NCBI RefSeq assembly: GCF_007786235.1
Contig: NZ_VNFK01000001.1
Location: 248,001 to 312,000, forward strand
From: Paenarthrobacter nitroguajacolicus
Lineage (GTDB): Bacteria; Actinomycetota; Actinomycetes; Actinomycetales; Micrococcaceae
Length of the DNA stretch: 64,000 bases
Direction: 5' to 3'
The number at the start of each line of letters is the position of its first letter. The stretch's first letter is position 1. Positions 25,061-33,129 of this stretch are shown here, in pieces. The translations under genes were made by a program, and so were the position numbers. The notes under the pieces are model-generated. The model ran no database searches. It saw only the letters and a program-made list of their open reading frames with translations, and was not told the origin of the DNA.

Positions 25061-25969
25061 ATGAGCACTCCCGTTCAGCCTTCTGCGCCTACTTTGTCCT
25101 CCACGCTCACGGTTGTGGGCAGCATCAACCTCGACATCACCGCGACCGCCAGCCGGCTCCCCTCCCCGGGTGAAACCGTGGGCGGTGCCGTCCTCCGACA
25201 GCAGCCCGGCGGCAAGGGCGCCAACCAGGCTGTTGCCGCCGCCCGGCTAGCGGGCAACGCCCGCATGGTGGGGGCCGTGGGCCAGGACGAAGCCGGACGG
25301 ACACTGCTCAGCGCCATGGCCGGTGCCGGCGTCGATGTTCAGGACATTGCCCAAGTGGAAGGCGCAACGGGAACCGCGCTGGTGCTGGTGGACAGCCAAG
25401 GCGAGAATCAAATTGTCGTCTGCCCGGGCGCCAACGGTTCGGTGGCCTTGGACGGCATCACCTTCCGTGACGATGAGGCCCTGCTTTGCCAGCTCGAAGT
25501 GGACCAGGACGTGGTGCTGGAAGCTGCCCGCCGCGCACCGGGATTCTTTGCGCTCAACGCCGCCCCGGCCGCGCCGATCATTCCTGAACTCCTGGAACGC
25601 TGCGACCTGGTGATCGTGAATGAGACCGAGTATGAGCTGATTCCGGCCCTCAAGAACGCTCCGTTGGTGGCCGTCACCTATGGTGCCGATGGCTCGGCAC
25701 TCTTCGTCGATGGCGAACGCGTGGCCGAAGCCCCGGCCGTGCGCGTCACTGACATTGCCAACACCATTGGAGCCGGGGATGCCTTCTGCGCAGCCTTGGT
25801 GCTGGCACTTGGTTCCGGCCTTGAGCACAGCCATGCCCTTGCGGTAGCCAATGCGGTTGGCGCGGATGCTGTGCGCGATGCGTCTTCCCAGCCCGCTTTG
25901 CAGCCGTTGGAACACTACATCGAGGCCACGCACTTGCTTGACGCAGCGAGTTCCGCCGCCACCAGATAG
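25061..25969 (+). CDS. rbsK: Ribokinase (PfkB family)
   Basis: A 302-residue kinase preceded by AAAGGA. VVGSINLDITATASRLPSPGET at 18-39 and PGGKGANQAVAAARL at about 48-62 are the N-terminal ribokinase signatures; NTIGAGDAFCAAL near 230 contains the catalytic aspartate and anion hole. It phosphorylates ribose to ribose 5-phosphate using ATP. Behind the GntR gene and near the nucleoside hydrolase it completes a route from nucleosides into the pentose phosphate pathway. Its last 55 bases overlap the 3' end of the convergent reductase gene. Confidence 0.92.
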   Translation: MSTPVQPSAPTLSSTLTVVGSINLDITATASRLPSPGETVGGAVLRQQPGGKGANQAVAAARLAGNARMVGAVGQDEAGRTLLSAMAGAGVDVQDIAQVEGATGTALVLVDSQGENQIVVCPGANGSVALDGITFRDDEALLCQLEVDQDVVLEAARRAPGFFALNAAPAAPIIPELLERCDLVIVNETEYELIPALKNAPLVAVTYGADGSALFVDGERVAEAPAVRVTDIANTIGAGDAFCAALVLALGSGLEHSHALAVANAVGADAVRDASSQPALQPLEHYIEATHLLDAASSAATR

Positions 25970-26976
25970 TCCGCCCATCGCCTCAAAGCCGTCTCCACGG
26001 GCGGATGGTGCAGTCCGTGTTGCTCCGCCAAGGAGAGTGCGGGGATGGTGGGATACCGGTCCTCCGAGAGGAAGGACAGCGTCTCCGGATCCGCGCCGGT
26101 GAGTTTGGGTGGCAGCCTCTTCAGCAGACCGCTGGGGATTTTCAGCCACGGCGCCCGAACATTCAAGTGCTTCCCGAGCATCCTCAGCAACTCCGGCAAC
26201 GGCGGTGTGGCGTCATCGAGCACCCAGTACGAGGCGTTTTCTGCCTCGGACGTGACGGGGGCCAGCGCCATGAATGCGGCCAGGTAGTCCGCCGTCACCA
26301 CCGGGACGAACGTGCGGTTGTTCCCGGGCAGCGCGGGCAGTTTTCCATGGAAGAGGTCCAGGACGCTGCTGGCGAGGCCCAGCACCTGGCTGGACTCGCC
26401 GTTGACGGAGTCTCCTATCACAGTGGCCGGATTGACCATGGTGAAGGGAACGCCCAAGGAGAGCGCGACCGCCTGCACGACGGCGTCTGACTCCACCTTG
26501 GATCCCTCATAGACGCCCAGGCGTTTGTACTCCCTGGCACGGCGCTCTACAGCCCACGGAACCTCGGCCGGATCCTGACCGCCCACCCGATAGCCGGACA
26601 GATGCACCAACCTGGTCAGCGCCGGCAACTTCGCGGCGAAACGAACCACGCGTTCGGCGCTGGCCACGTTGGCAGAATGGGCATCCGCGGCAGCCATCCC
26701 AAAGGCGAATGCGCCAGCGACGTTGTGGACCTCAGTCACGGACCGAAAGGCGCCCGACGCCGGATCGAGGCCTAGGTCGCCCATGCTGAAGTCCACCAGC
26801 AGCGGCGTTGCGGTTCCGTTGGCGTCGTGGCGAGACAACCAGTCAGCCAACCGGCGGAAAGAACGTTCGGTGCGCACCGCAGCTGTGACGGCCACACCCT
26901 GCCGCAAGAGTTCGCGGACCAGCCATTGCCCGATGTGGCCAGTGGCCCCGAACACCAGAGCGTGGCGGGAGCTCAT
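25915..26976 (-). CDS. NAD-dependent epimerase/dehydratase family protein (extended SDR)
   Basis: A 353-residue protein starting at ATG 26976, which overlaps the TGA of the TetR gene (ATGA). The N-terminus HALVFGATGHIGQWLVRELL is the extended-SDR nucleotide loop. The usual Tyr-x-x-x-Lys is present as YEGSK near residue 172. The family covers sugar epimerases, flavonoid-type reductases and others, so the substrate is open. Co-translation with a TetR gene of the LmrA/YxaF type suggests induction by an aromatic or other xenobiotic compound. Its end overlaps rbsK by 55 bases. Confidence 0.85.
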   Translation of the reverse strand: MSSRHALVFGATGHIGQWLVRELLRQGVAVTAAVRTERSFRRLADWLSRHDANGTATPLLVDFSMGDLGLDPASGAFRSVTEVHNVAGAFAFGMAAADAHSANVASAERVVRFAAKLPALTRLVHLSGYRVGGQDPAEVPWAVERRAREYKRLGVYEGSKVESDAVVQAVALSLGVPFTMVNPATVIGDSVNGESSQVLGLASSVLDLFHGKLPALPGNNRTFVPVVTADYLAAFMALAPVTSEAENASYWVLDDATPPLPELLRMLGKHLNVRAPWLKIPSGLLKRLPPKLTGADPETLSFLSEDRYPTIPALSLAEQHGLHHPPVETALRRWADYLVAAELAASSKCVASM

Positions 26977-27575
26977 GCGCCCGCCTCGCCGGGAACTGCT
27001 TTCATCAGCATTTTGAGCGTCCCGGCAGCAGCGTCCAGGGGTTGGGTGGACTTGTGGGCGCGGGACAGAATGAGCGAACCCTCCACCAGGCAGATCATCG
27101 ACGTCGCCAAAGGTTGCGCCTGCTCTTTGTTGAGCCCGAAGGTGGAAAGGTAACTGGACACAGCGCCGACCCAGGCGCCATACACCTGGCTGCACGCCTC
27201 CCTGAGCGGCTCGTTCTCAGAACCTGCGTCCAAGGCAACGGAGGAGACCGGACAACCGGCCTGATAGTCACTGGTTTCCAAGATGCCCTTGAGTTCGGCG
27301 ACCAAGGCGTCTACCACGGTGTTGGGCGAAGAGGCCGCCGTGGCAGCCGTGCCGATCAGCTCACCGAATTGATCTCCGGCCAGCCCTACAGCGGCAATCC
27401 CGAGTTCGGTCTTACCCTCAGGGAAATGAAAGTACAGGGAGCCTTTCGGGGCACCGGATCGCGCCAGCACCGTGTTGAGTCCTGTGCCGTGATAGCCGTG
27501 CAGCTGAATGAGGGCGAGCATGGAGTCGACCAAGCGCTGCCGCGTTGCGAGTCCTTTGGGGTACGAAGAGGGCAT
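26973..27575 (-). CDS. TetR family regulator (LmrA/YxaF-like)
   Basis: A 200-residue repressor. Helix-turn-helix: GLATRQRLVDSMLALIQLHG, then TGLNTVLARSGAPKGSLYFHF at residues 32-52. The GAPKGSLYFHFPEGKTEL pattern and the CPVSSVALDA segment near 110 are typical of the LmrA/YxaF branch. The operator proposed at 27585-27598, ten bases before the start codon, would permit autorepression. It forms a coupled two-gene operon with the reductase downstream. Confidence 0.9.
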   Translation of the reverse strand: MPSSYPKGLATRQRLVDSMLALIQLHGYHGTGLNTVLARSGAPKGSLYFHFPEGKTELGIAAVGLAGDQFGELIGTAATAASSPNTVVDALVAELKGILETSDYQAGCPVSSVALDAGSENEPLREACSQVYGAWVGAVSSYLSTFGLNKEQAQPLATSMICLVEGSLILSRAHKSTQPLDAAAGTLKMLMKAVPGEAGA

Positions 27576-27584
27576 AGCTAAATA

Positions 27585-27598
27585 ATAGACCAGTCTAT
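27585..27598. promoter_or_regulatory. LmrA/YxaF-type operator
   Basis: ATAGACCAGTCTAT is a near-perfect palindrome (ATAGAC/GTCTAT) overlapping the TetR gene promoter. It matches the operator type known for Bacillus LmrA and YxaF, in agreement with the class of the adjacent regulator. Confidence 0.75.
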
Positions 27599-27658
27599 AT
27601 ATTTACGGCAATGTCCGAACCAAAGCGTCAAGTGCTACGATTGCTACGGAGGTAGATC

Positions 27659-27925
27659 ATGACCACTATTCCGCACCGCGAACTACGCAACCAGAGCAGT
27701 AAGATCCTCGAACGCGTCAAGAATGGCGAGGTCATCGACGTCACGAACAACGGCGAGGTGACGGCCACCCTCATTCCACCTTCGGCTTCGCCCTTCGAGC
27801 GATTGCTCCAAGCAGGGAGCGTCCGGCCAGCCAGTGAGTCGCCCGTGGATTTCCGCCTACTGCAGCGCGTCAGCAGCGACATGACCACAGCCGAGATCCT
27901 GTCCGATCTACGTGGGGATCGGTGA
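27659..27925 (+). CDS. Type II antitoxin, Phd/YefM family
   Basis: An 88-residue protein. MTTIPHRELRNQSSKILERVKNGE is the DNA-binding N-terminal fold of Phd/YefM antitoxins, and the GEVTATLIPP strand ends it. The C-terminal 40 residues, with SDMTTAEILSDLRGDR, form the toxin-neutralising tail. It overlaps the PIN toxin gene (GTGA) and would repress the pair's promoter and bind the toxin in the cytoplasm. GGAGG lies about ten bases upstream of the start. Confidence 0.92.
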   Translation: MTTIPHRELRNQSSKILERVKNGEVIDVTNNGEVTATLIPPSASPFERLLQAGSVRPASESPVDFRLLQRVSSDMTTAEILSDLRGDR

Positions 27926-28323
27926 TCGTCTACGCGGACACGTCCGCGATCCTGAAGCTTGTTGTGGAAGAGCACGAATCCGACGCCCTGGCCGCCCATC
28001 TCCAAGAAGTCAGGGTCGCGGGAGGCCACTTGGTGGCTTCGATGCTCCTGTACACCGAGCTTCACTGCGCAGCACGCCGCCGCAGCCTGCCCTTCGATCA
28101 GGTCAACGATGTTCTTTCCGGCCTCAACCTTGTAGACGTCACCCGCTCGGACTTGATGTATGCCTCAGCGCTGCCCAGGCAACTTCGGAGCGCAGACGCA
28201 ATTCATCTGGCGACCGCCATCAGACTGCAAGTGGACGCCGTGGTGGCATACGACCAGGAACTGCTGCTGGCAGCCAAGGAATCCGGACTCATGACTGCGT
28301 CGCCCGGACCCAGCGGCACCTAA
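27922..28323 (+). CDS. VapC-like PIN domain ribonuclease toxin
   Basis: A 133-residue PIN domain starting with GTG inside the antitoxin stop codon. The acidic active-site residues are D6 (VYADTSAILK), E46 (LYTELH), D92 (RSADAIHLATA) and D111 (AYDQEL), so it looks intact. VapC toxins are magnesium-dependent ribonucleases, often cutting tRNA or rRNA loops. Pairing with a Phd/YefM-type rather than AbrB-type antitoxin is common in actinobacteria. The target cannot be predicted. Confidence 0.92.
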   Translation: MIVYADTSAILKLVVEEHESDALAAHLQEVRVAGGHLVASMLLYTELHCAARRRSLPFDQVNDVLSGLNLVDVTRSDLMYASALPRQLRSADAIHLATAIRLQVDAVVAYDQELLLAAKESGLMTASPGPSGT

Positions 28324-28604
28324 TCGACGATTTGGAAGTCGTCGAACTCCCCTGTTCCGTCTGAGACCTCGAATTCCACCTTCTCAACGCGGCCAGGTGC
28401 CCGCGTTGAGTGCAGCCACTTCACAAGGCTGTCAACGTCGGCCGCTGAACCCTCGGCGATCAATTGCACGGAACCGTCGTGGTTGTTGCGGACGGTCCCC
28501 CTCAGCACCAGTTCCTCGGCTCTTCGGGCAGTCCAGTAGCGGAAACCCACGCCCTGGACAACGCCGGTGATGCGGGCTGTGAGGCGAAGGGCTTCGTTAG
28601 TCAT
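28320..28604 (-). CDS. acyP: Acylphosphatase
   Basis: A 94-residue enzyme of exact family length. GVVQGVGFRYW at residues 14-24 contains the phosphate loop and catalytic arginine, and VRNNHDGSV near 38-46 the catalytic asparagine. It hydrolyses carboxyl-phosphate bonds such as acetyl phosphate or 1,3-bisphosphoglycerate. Its stop codon overlaps the VapC stop codon on the opposite strand. Confidence 0.95.
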   Translation of the reverse strand: MTNEALRLTARITGVVQGVGFRYWTARRAEELVLRGTVRNNHDGSVQLIAEGSAADVDSLVKWLHSTRAPGRVEKVEFEVSDGTGEFDDFQIVD

Positions 28605-28622
28605 GGACTCACCCTAACCACG

Positions 28623-29426
28623 CTAGCCGATCACGATGTCACGCGTTTCGTGGCTGTACGTGATGGTGACGGTTCCGCCGTCGTGGTTCAACTCGTGGTT
28701 GGCGCCATCGCGGGTGCCGAACGCACCGTAGTTCTCGTCCCACGAGCGGTTCAATGCGATCTTGTACGTGTAGAAGCCAGCGGGCAGTTCGGCCGTCAGC
28801 GTCCATAGCTGGACCAGAGGGTTGAACGTCATCTGGGCTTCGTCGTACTGCGGAGCCCAGTCCTCGGGTGCACCGAGGATCTTGTTGAAGTCTCCCGCGA
28901 TCGCAACGGCGTCCGGCTGCGGCAAAGTCTCGACGGCGGAGGCCGCCTTGCTCTTGGCAGGCGCCTTGCGTGTGGTGGGCTTCTTTGCGGGTGCAGCAGT
29001 TTTCTTCGTCGCGGCGCGTTTAGTCGTCGCTGCCTTCTTTGTTTGTGCCTTTGCCGGCGGGGCCGTGGGCACCGGAACATCGGCTGGAACCGGCGTTCCG
29101 GCGTCGAGCGCTGCTGCAAAAGTTGCGACATCCGGGAAGGCAACCGTCGCACGCAGACCGTCCTCCGGAATGGTCCAGCCGGAACGGCCCTTGACCAGCC
29201 AGCCGGCCTTGACCAACTTGGCCGACGCCGAGGTCAGGGTCTTGTGCCCCCGCGGAATCCCGCCACTGAGCAATTCGGCCTCGTGATCGTTGAAAGGAAC
29301 GCGCGCAGTCGCTTCGGCCAGCACTTCGCCGGCGTTCAGCGTTGCCCCGGACCACACGCCTTCAGCGAGGATGTCCAGTACGGCCTTCAGACGAAGGTTG
29401 GTGTTCTCGGCGGTGTTCGCGCCCAT
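28623..29426 (-). CDS. Winged-helix/X25 domain fusion protein of unknown function
   Basis: A 267-residue protein in three parts. Residues 1-110 look like an Mrr-N/winged-helix domain (LTSASAKLVKAGWLVKGRSGWTIPEDG). Residues 120-168 are a Lys/Ala/Pro-rich linker (KKAATTKRAATKKTAAPAKK) like actinobacterial histone-type tails. Residues 172-267 match the X25 beta-sandwich known from pullulanases: AIAGDFNKILGAPEDWAPQY, YTYKIALNRSWDENYGAFG. There is no signal peptide, so the starch-type binding module would lie in the cytoplasm next to a nucleic-acid-binding-like head. Binding of glycogen or a regulatory sugar is a guess. Confidence 0.7.
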   Translation of the reverse strand: MGANTAENTNLRLKAVLDILAEGVWSGATLNAGEVLAEATARVPFNDHEAELLSGGIPRGHKTLTSASAKLVKAGWLVKGRSGWTIPEDGLRATVAFPDVATFAAALDAGTPVPADVPVPTAPPAKAQTKKAATTKRAATKKTAAPAKKPTTRKAPAKSKAASAVETLPQPDAVAIAGDFNKILGAPEDWAPQYDEAQMTFNPLVQLWTLTAELPAGFYTYKIALNRSWDENYGAFGTRDGANHELNHDGGTVTITYSHETRDIVIG

Positions 29427-29570
29427 GCTTCTCCTTCTACGGTGGATACTCCCTTGCAGTTTGCCAATGAATTGTTAATTCCCGCGACTGCTGAAGGTAA
29501 ACACCGTGTGTCGTGACCGAGTGTGACATCCCAGGCGCCGCAAGTGATCTACGGGTCTCGGCTGCCCGCT

Positions 29571-30602
29571 TCAGGCGTGCGGCACCGAAGCTTTGACCCA
29601 CTCAGTGACCTCGTCCAGCAGCACCGCTTTTCGGGCTTCGCTGGCGAAGGAGGACCGGATGGAGTTGGCAGCAAGCGTGGCCTGTTCTGGCACCGAAAAT
29701 TCCAGCACCTTCACCAGTTGCTCGAAGTTGTCGTCCACGTAACCCCCGAAGTAGGCGGGATCGTCCGAATTCACGCAAACGTTCAAACCGATCGCGAGCA
29801 TCTCGGGCAGGGGGTGGTCAGCCAAGGTGTCCACGGCACGGAGGCGGACGTTGGACAGCGGGCAAACGGTGAGCGGCACCTGCTCGGCCACCAGCCGCTG
29901 CACTACATCGGTGTCTTCCATGCACCGGATACCGTGATCGATCCGCTCCACGTGCAGGATGTCCAGCGCCTCGGTGATGTAGGAGGCCGGTCCTTCCTCA
30001 CCAGCGTGGGCAATCCTTCGCAGGCCCGCCTCGCCGGCGCGCTGGTACAAGCGCTCAAATTTCGACGGCGGGTTGCCCACCTCTGCGGAGTCCAGCCCGA
30101 TGCCCGCAATGGGAGCGTGCATGGCCAGGAGCTGGTCCAGCACCTCCAGCGCGGAATCCTCGGACATATCCCGCAGGAATGCCGCGATGAGGAGGGTCGA
30201 AACTCCGAAGTCCTCCTCGGATGTCGCCAGGGCGTTGGCCACACCGTTGACGCAGGTTTCCAGCGCCACGCCCCGGGAGGTATGCGCCTGGGGATCCATC
30301 ATGATTTCCGCGTGGCGCACTCCCCCAGCCGCTGCCCGCTTGAGGTAGGCCCGCGTCATGTCGGTGAAGTCCTGCTCGGTCTGCAGGACCGCCATGTTGG
30401 CGTAGTAGAGGTCCAGGAAGGACTGCAGGTCAGTGAACTGGTACTTTTCGCGCAGTTCGTCAATGTCTTCGTATGGCAGTTCGATGCCGTTGCGTTCGGC
30501 CAGCGCAAAGATCAGCTCTGGCTGGAGAGTCCCTTCGATGTGCAGGTGCAGTTCGGCAACCGGGGGCGCCGTGGTCGTAGTTTTCTCGCCAAAAGTTTCC
30601 AC
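29571..30602 (-). CDS. Adenine deaminase (Aah1-like), adenosine deaminase superfamily
   Basis: A 343-residue zinc enzyme. Metal ligands: ELHLHIEGTL at 17-26 (two histidines), HAGEEG near 200 (with its catalytic Glu) and NSDDPAYFGGY near 280. Generic pipelines would call it adenosine deaminase, but FLDLYYANMAVLQTEQDFTD and EIMMDPQAHTSRGV are marks of the yeast Aah1/Pseudomonas adenine deaminase branch, which converts adenine to hypoxanthine. The start is GTG 30602; an alternative is not obvious. It stands alone, with a cytosine deaminase and nucleoside hydrolase elsewhere in the window serving related salvage steps. Confidence 0.85.
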   Translation of the reverse strand: METFGEKTTTTAPPVAELHLHIEGTLQPELIFALAERNGIELPYEDIDELREKYQFTDLQSFLDLYYANMAVLQTEQDFTDMTRAYLKRAAAGGVRHAEIMMDPQAHTSRGVALETCVNGVANALATSEEDFGVSTLLIAAFLRDMSEDSALEVLDQLLAMHAPIAGIGLDSAEVGNPPSKFERLYQRAGEAGLRRIAHAGEEGPASYITEALDILHVERIDHGIRCMEDTDVVQRLVAEQVPLTVCPLSNVRLRAVDTLADHPLPEMLAIGLNVCVNSDDPAYFGGYVDDNFEQLVKVLEFSVPEQATLAANSIRSSFASEARKAVLLDEVTEWVKASVPHA

Positions 30603-30684
30603 CCGACAACTCTAGGCCCCATCCGCGCACGTGTCCCGGAGCACTCAACTTGGTTCTCAAGCCCGGCACCCTCAAACTGAAAGG

Positions 30685-31599
30685 ATGCAGACTTTCCTCC
30701 CTTTCGCCGATTTCCGTGAGAGTGCCGCGGCGCTCGACACTTCAAGGCTCGGCAAACAGCGCGTCGAAGCACTCCAGGTCCTCCGCGCATTGGTGATCCC
30801 GGAGTACGGTTGGCAGCAGCACCCGGCCGTCCGAATGTGGATGGGACACGTCCCGGCGCTCACCCTGTACGGCCTCGCGATGGCTGATGAGTGGATGAAG
30901 CGCGGCCACCCGGACAACACCCGGGACAACATCGCGGAGTTCGCCCCGCAGGCCGCACACCCGGACTACGCCTCCAGGATCATCATGCCGCCGTGGTTGG
31001 GACACGAGGACCTGCACCTCAGCCACCGTTCCAAGCTGATGGGCAAGGACCCCAAGCACTACGCCCAGGTCTTCCCGGGCACCGAGGAAAAGCTCGAGTA
31101 CGTCTGGCCGGAGCCCAAGCACGAATTCCACCCGGAGGACCCCGAGGACGACCGCCTGCTCATCCTGCGTGCCAACGTGGAGGACCTCACCCCTGAGCAG
31201 CTCACCACCGTCAGCATGCCGCCGCATGGCAAGGCCAAGGCTGCGCCTGCTGCAGACCCCGACGAATACCAGTTCGTGTATGCCGAGGAGAAGTCCCGGC
31301 GGCAGGTGGGCGGCCCCAAGAAGCGTCCGGTCCAGCAGCGCGAGAAGAAGCCCACCCGGAAGCGCCAGGCACAGGAGCAGGCGTTCAACACCCTGCCCGG
31401 CAAGACCGAGCTGGCCGTTCCGTTCGACGGTGGGCAGACCTTCGCCGTCGGCCTGATCCAAGGCCGGCCCATCACGGTTGATGGCCGCTTCGCCCGCAAC
31501 TTCGAGGTCACCAGCGTGATCAAGCGCTCCGACTTCGACTACCCGGCACTGCTGCAGGATCCCCGGGTGTTCTTCCCGGTCCCGGCGCCCGCGCTATAG
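30685..31599 (+). CDS. MSMEG_6728-like protein, pyrimidine dimer DNA glycosylase-type N-terminus
   Basis: A 304-residue protein. The first 160 residues (MQTFLPFADFRESAAALDTS, then RLGKQRVEALQVLRAL) belong to the actinobacterial MSMEG_6728 family related to T4 endonuclease V, a pyrimidine-dimer glycosylase. The middle (about 210-240) is basic and disordered, rich in Lys, Arg and Gln, fitting nucleic-acid binding. The C-terminal 65 residues are unrecognised. A role in repair of ultraviolet damage is inferred from the family, not shown. ATG 30685 fits the conserved N-terminus; the ribosome-binding site is weak, so it may be leaderless. Confidence 0.75.
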   Translation: MQTFLPFADFRESAAALDTSRLGKQRVEALQVLRALVIPEYGWQQHPAVRMWMGHVPALTLYGLAMADEWMKRGHPDNTRDNIAEFAPQAAHPDYASRIIMPPWLGHEDLHLSHRSKLMGKDPKHYAQVFPGTEEKLEYVWPEPKHEFHPEDPEDDRLLILRANVEDLTPEQLTTVSMPPHGKAKAAPAADPDEYQFVYAEEKSRRQVGGPKKRPVQQREKKPTRKRQAQEQAFNTLPGKTELAVPFDGGQTFAVGLIQGRPITVDGRFARNFEVTSVIKRSDFDYPALLQDPRVFFPVPAPAL

Positions 31600-31614
31600 C
31601 GGCACTCTTCACTG

Positions 31615-31673
31615 ACTAACGACGGCGGCAGCCGGTTCCGTAGCTACGGAGCCCGGCTGCCGCCGTCGTTAGT
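31615..31673. terminator. Long terminator hairpin
   Basis: A 21-base perfect stem (31615-31635 with 31653-31673; core GACGGCGGCAGCCGG) encloses a second small palindrome, TCCGTAGCTACGGA (31637-31650). It follows the glycosylase-like gene. Confidence 0.8.
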
Positions 31674-31717
31674 TGTTGTGTGAGACGGTGGGTGCACGCA
31701 CCTACCCGGGGAGGGCC

Positions 31718-32110
31718 ATGGATTTCCAGCACATCATCGAAGCAGTGGGCCGGTACATGGATTTCGCCGGCGTGGCAGTCATGGTGATCGGGGCCCTGGT
31801 CTCCATCCCCATGGCCCTCAGGGGCTACCAGCCAAAGCGCGCCTCCGGCCTCGCGCCGTTCTCCCCCTACCGCTCGTACCGGCAACTGCTGGGCCGGTCC
31901 ATTCTCTTGGGCCTTGAGCTCCTGGTGGCCGCCGACATCATCCGCACCGTCGCGGTCACCCCCACCTTTGAGAGCGTCGGGGTCCTGGCGATCATTGTGC
32001 TGATCCGTACGTTCCTCAGTTTCTCCCTCGAACTGGAAATCACCGGCCGCTGGCCCTGGCAGAAAGAACAAAAGCCCGACGCCGGTGAGAGGCTACGATC
32101 AACTTCATGA
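31718..32110 (+). CDS. DUF1622 family membrane protein
   Basis: A 130-residue protein, start ATG 31718 directly after GGGGAGGGCC. It has three membrane segments (GVAVMVIGALVSIPMAL; ILLGLELLVAADIIRTVAV; VLAIIVLIRTFLSFSLELEI) with the ADIIRTV and RTFLSFSLE motifs that define DUF1622. The function of the family is unknown to me. It overlaps the alpha/beta hydrolase start by four bases (ATGA), so both are probably made together. Confidence 0.88.
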   Translation: MDFQHIIEAVGRYMDFAGVAVMVIGALVSIPMALRGYQPKRASGLAPFSPYRSYRQLLGRSILLGLELLVAADIIRTVAVTPTFESVGVLAIIVLIRTFLSFSLELEITGRWPWQKEQKPDAGERLRSTS

Positions 32111-33126
32111 CGCAGCCGTGGGGACCGGACATTCTTGGCGAAGGCTTTGAACAGCAAACGCTGAAACTCGACGACGGCGCTGTCGCCACCTTGGTGCGGT
32201 ACGTCGGTTCCGGTCCGCAATGGTTGGACGGGCCGGAAGGCATGCGTATCGATGCTGACGTCCTCTACGTGCACGGCTGGTCCGACTACTTCTTCCAGCG
32301 CCACCTTGCAGAATTCTGGCATCGTGCCGGCGCACAGTTCTACGCCTTGGATCTGCACAACTACGGCCGCAGTCTCGCTCCTGGGCTCGTGCCAGGTTTC
32401 GTCACCAACCTGGCCGACTACGACGCCGACATCGAAGCAGCCCTCGAAGCCATGGGTCGTACTGGTGTTCCTGGCCGGGACAGGCCCCTCATTCTGCTGG
32501 GCCACTCCACGGGTGGTCTCACCCTGAGCTTGTGGGCCCATCGTCACCCCGGCGTCGCTTCGGCCCTGATCCTCAACAGCCCGTGGCTGGAATTCCAAGC
32601 CACCGAACTTGGCCGGCGTGCCATTGCGCCTCTGGTGGGACTCCACGCCAAGCTCCATCCGTTGGCCCCCCTGCCGCCGGTGGATCCGGGCATCTACACC
32701 CGCGCCGTGTCCGCCGCTTTGGACGGCGAATGGGAGTACAACCTCGAGTGGCGGCCGGACAGAGGTTTCCCTATCACGCCGGCTTTCCTCGACGCAGTGT
32801 TCCGTGGCCAAGCCACCGTGGCAGCGGGCCTTGGTATCGACGTACCCGTACTGGTGCTGCTCTCGGACAAGAGCTACCTTCAGCCAAAATGGTCCGCGGA
32901 CGCCCTCACGGCCGACGTCGCGCTGAACGTTGACGCCGTGGCCCACCGCTCGCTGTCGTTGGCTGACACCGTCACAGTGAGCCGGTTACCGAACGCGTTC
33001 CACGACATCTTCCTGTCGCCCGAACCCATTCGGCGGGATGCCTTCGCCCGCATAGGCCGCTGGCTGCCCACTGCACTGCAACCGGCGGATGCAGTGCAGT
33101 GGGCAGCCAGGACCGCGGGCCTCTAG
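32107..33126 (+). CDS. Alpha/beta hydrolase (serine hydrolase)
   Basis: A 339-residue cytoplasmic hydrolase. DVLYVHGWSDYF at about 51-62 is the oxyanion strand and LLGHSTGGLTLSLWAHRHP near 130-148 holds the nucleophile serine. The acid lies probably in LVLLSDKSY and the histidine in NAFHDIFLS near the C-terminus. It resembles lysophospholipase-like esterases. It is translationally coupled to the DUF1622 membrane protein. The final codons contain a perfect long hairpin (33061-33109). The substrate is unknown. Confidence 0.88.
   Translation: MTQPWGPDILGEGFEQQTLKLDDGAVATLVRYVGSGPQWLDGPEGMRIDADVLYVHGWSDYFFQRHLAEFWHRAGAQFYALDLHNYGRSLAPGLVPGFVTNLADYDADIEAALEAMGRTGVPGRDRPLILLGHSTGGLTLSLWAHRHPGVASALILNSPWLEFQATELGRRAIAPLVGLHAKLHPLAPLPPVDPGIYTRAVSAALDGEWEYNLEWRPDRGFPITPAFLDAVFRGQATVAAGLGIDVPVLVLLSDKSYLQPKWSADALTADVALNVDAVAHRSLSLADTVTVSRLPNAFHDIFLSPEPIRRDAFARIGRWLPTALQPADAVQWAARTAGL
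33061..33109. terminator. Hairpin embedded in the hydrolase 3' coding end
   Basis: A perfect 20-base stem (TGGCTGCCCACTGCACTGCA at 33061-33080, complement at 33090-33109) with a nine-base loop lies inside the last codons of the hydrolase gene. It also lies just beyond the stop of the convergent tex gene, so it may end transcripts from that side or both. Confidence 0.6.
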
Positions 33127-33129
33127 GAG

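Noticed and set aside
25970..27195. Long N-terminal extension of the epimerase-like gene up to 27195.
   Set aside because: The extra sequence overlaps the TetR gene; the ATGA overlap at 26973-26976 and the Rossmann start HALVFGATG show the true start.
27659..28323. Considered as part of a larger defence island.
   Set aside because: Neighbours are housekeeping or metabolic genes (acylphosphatase, reductase); only the two-gene toxin-antitoxin pair is present.
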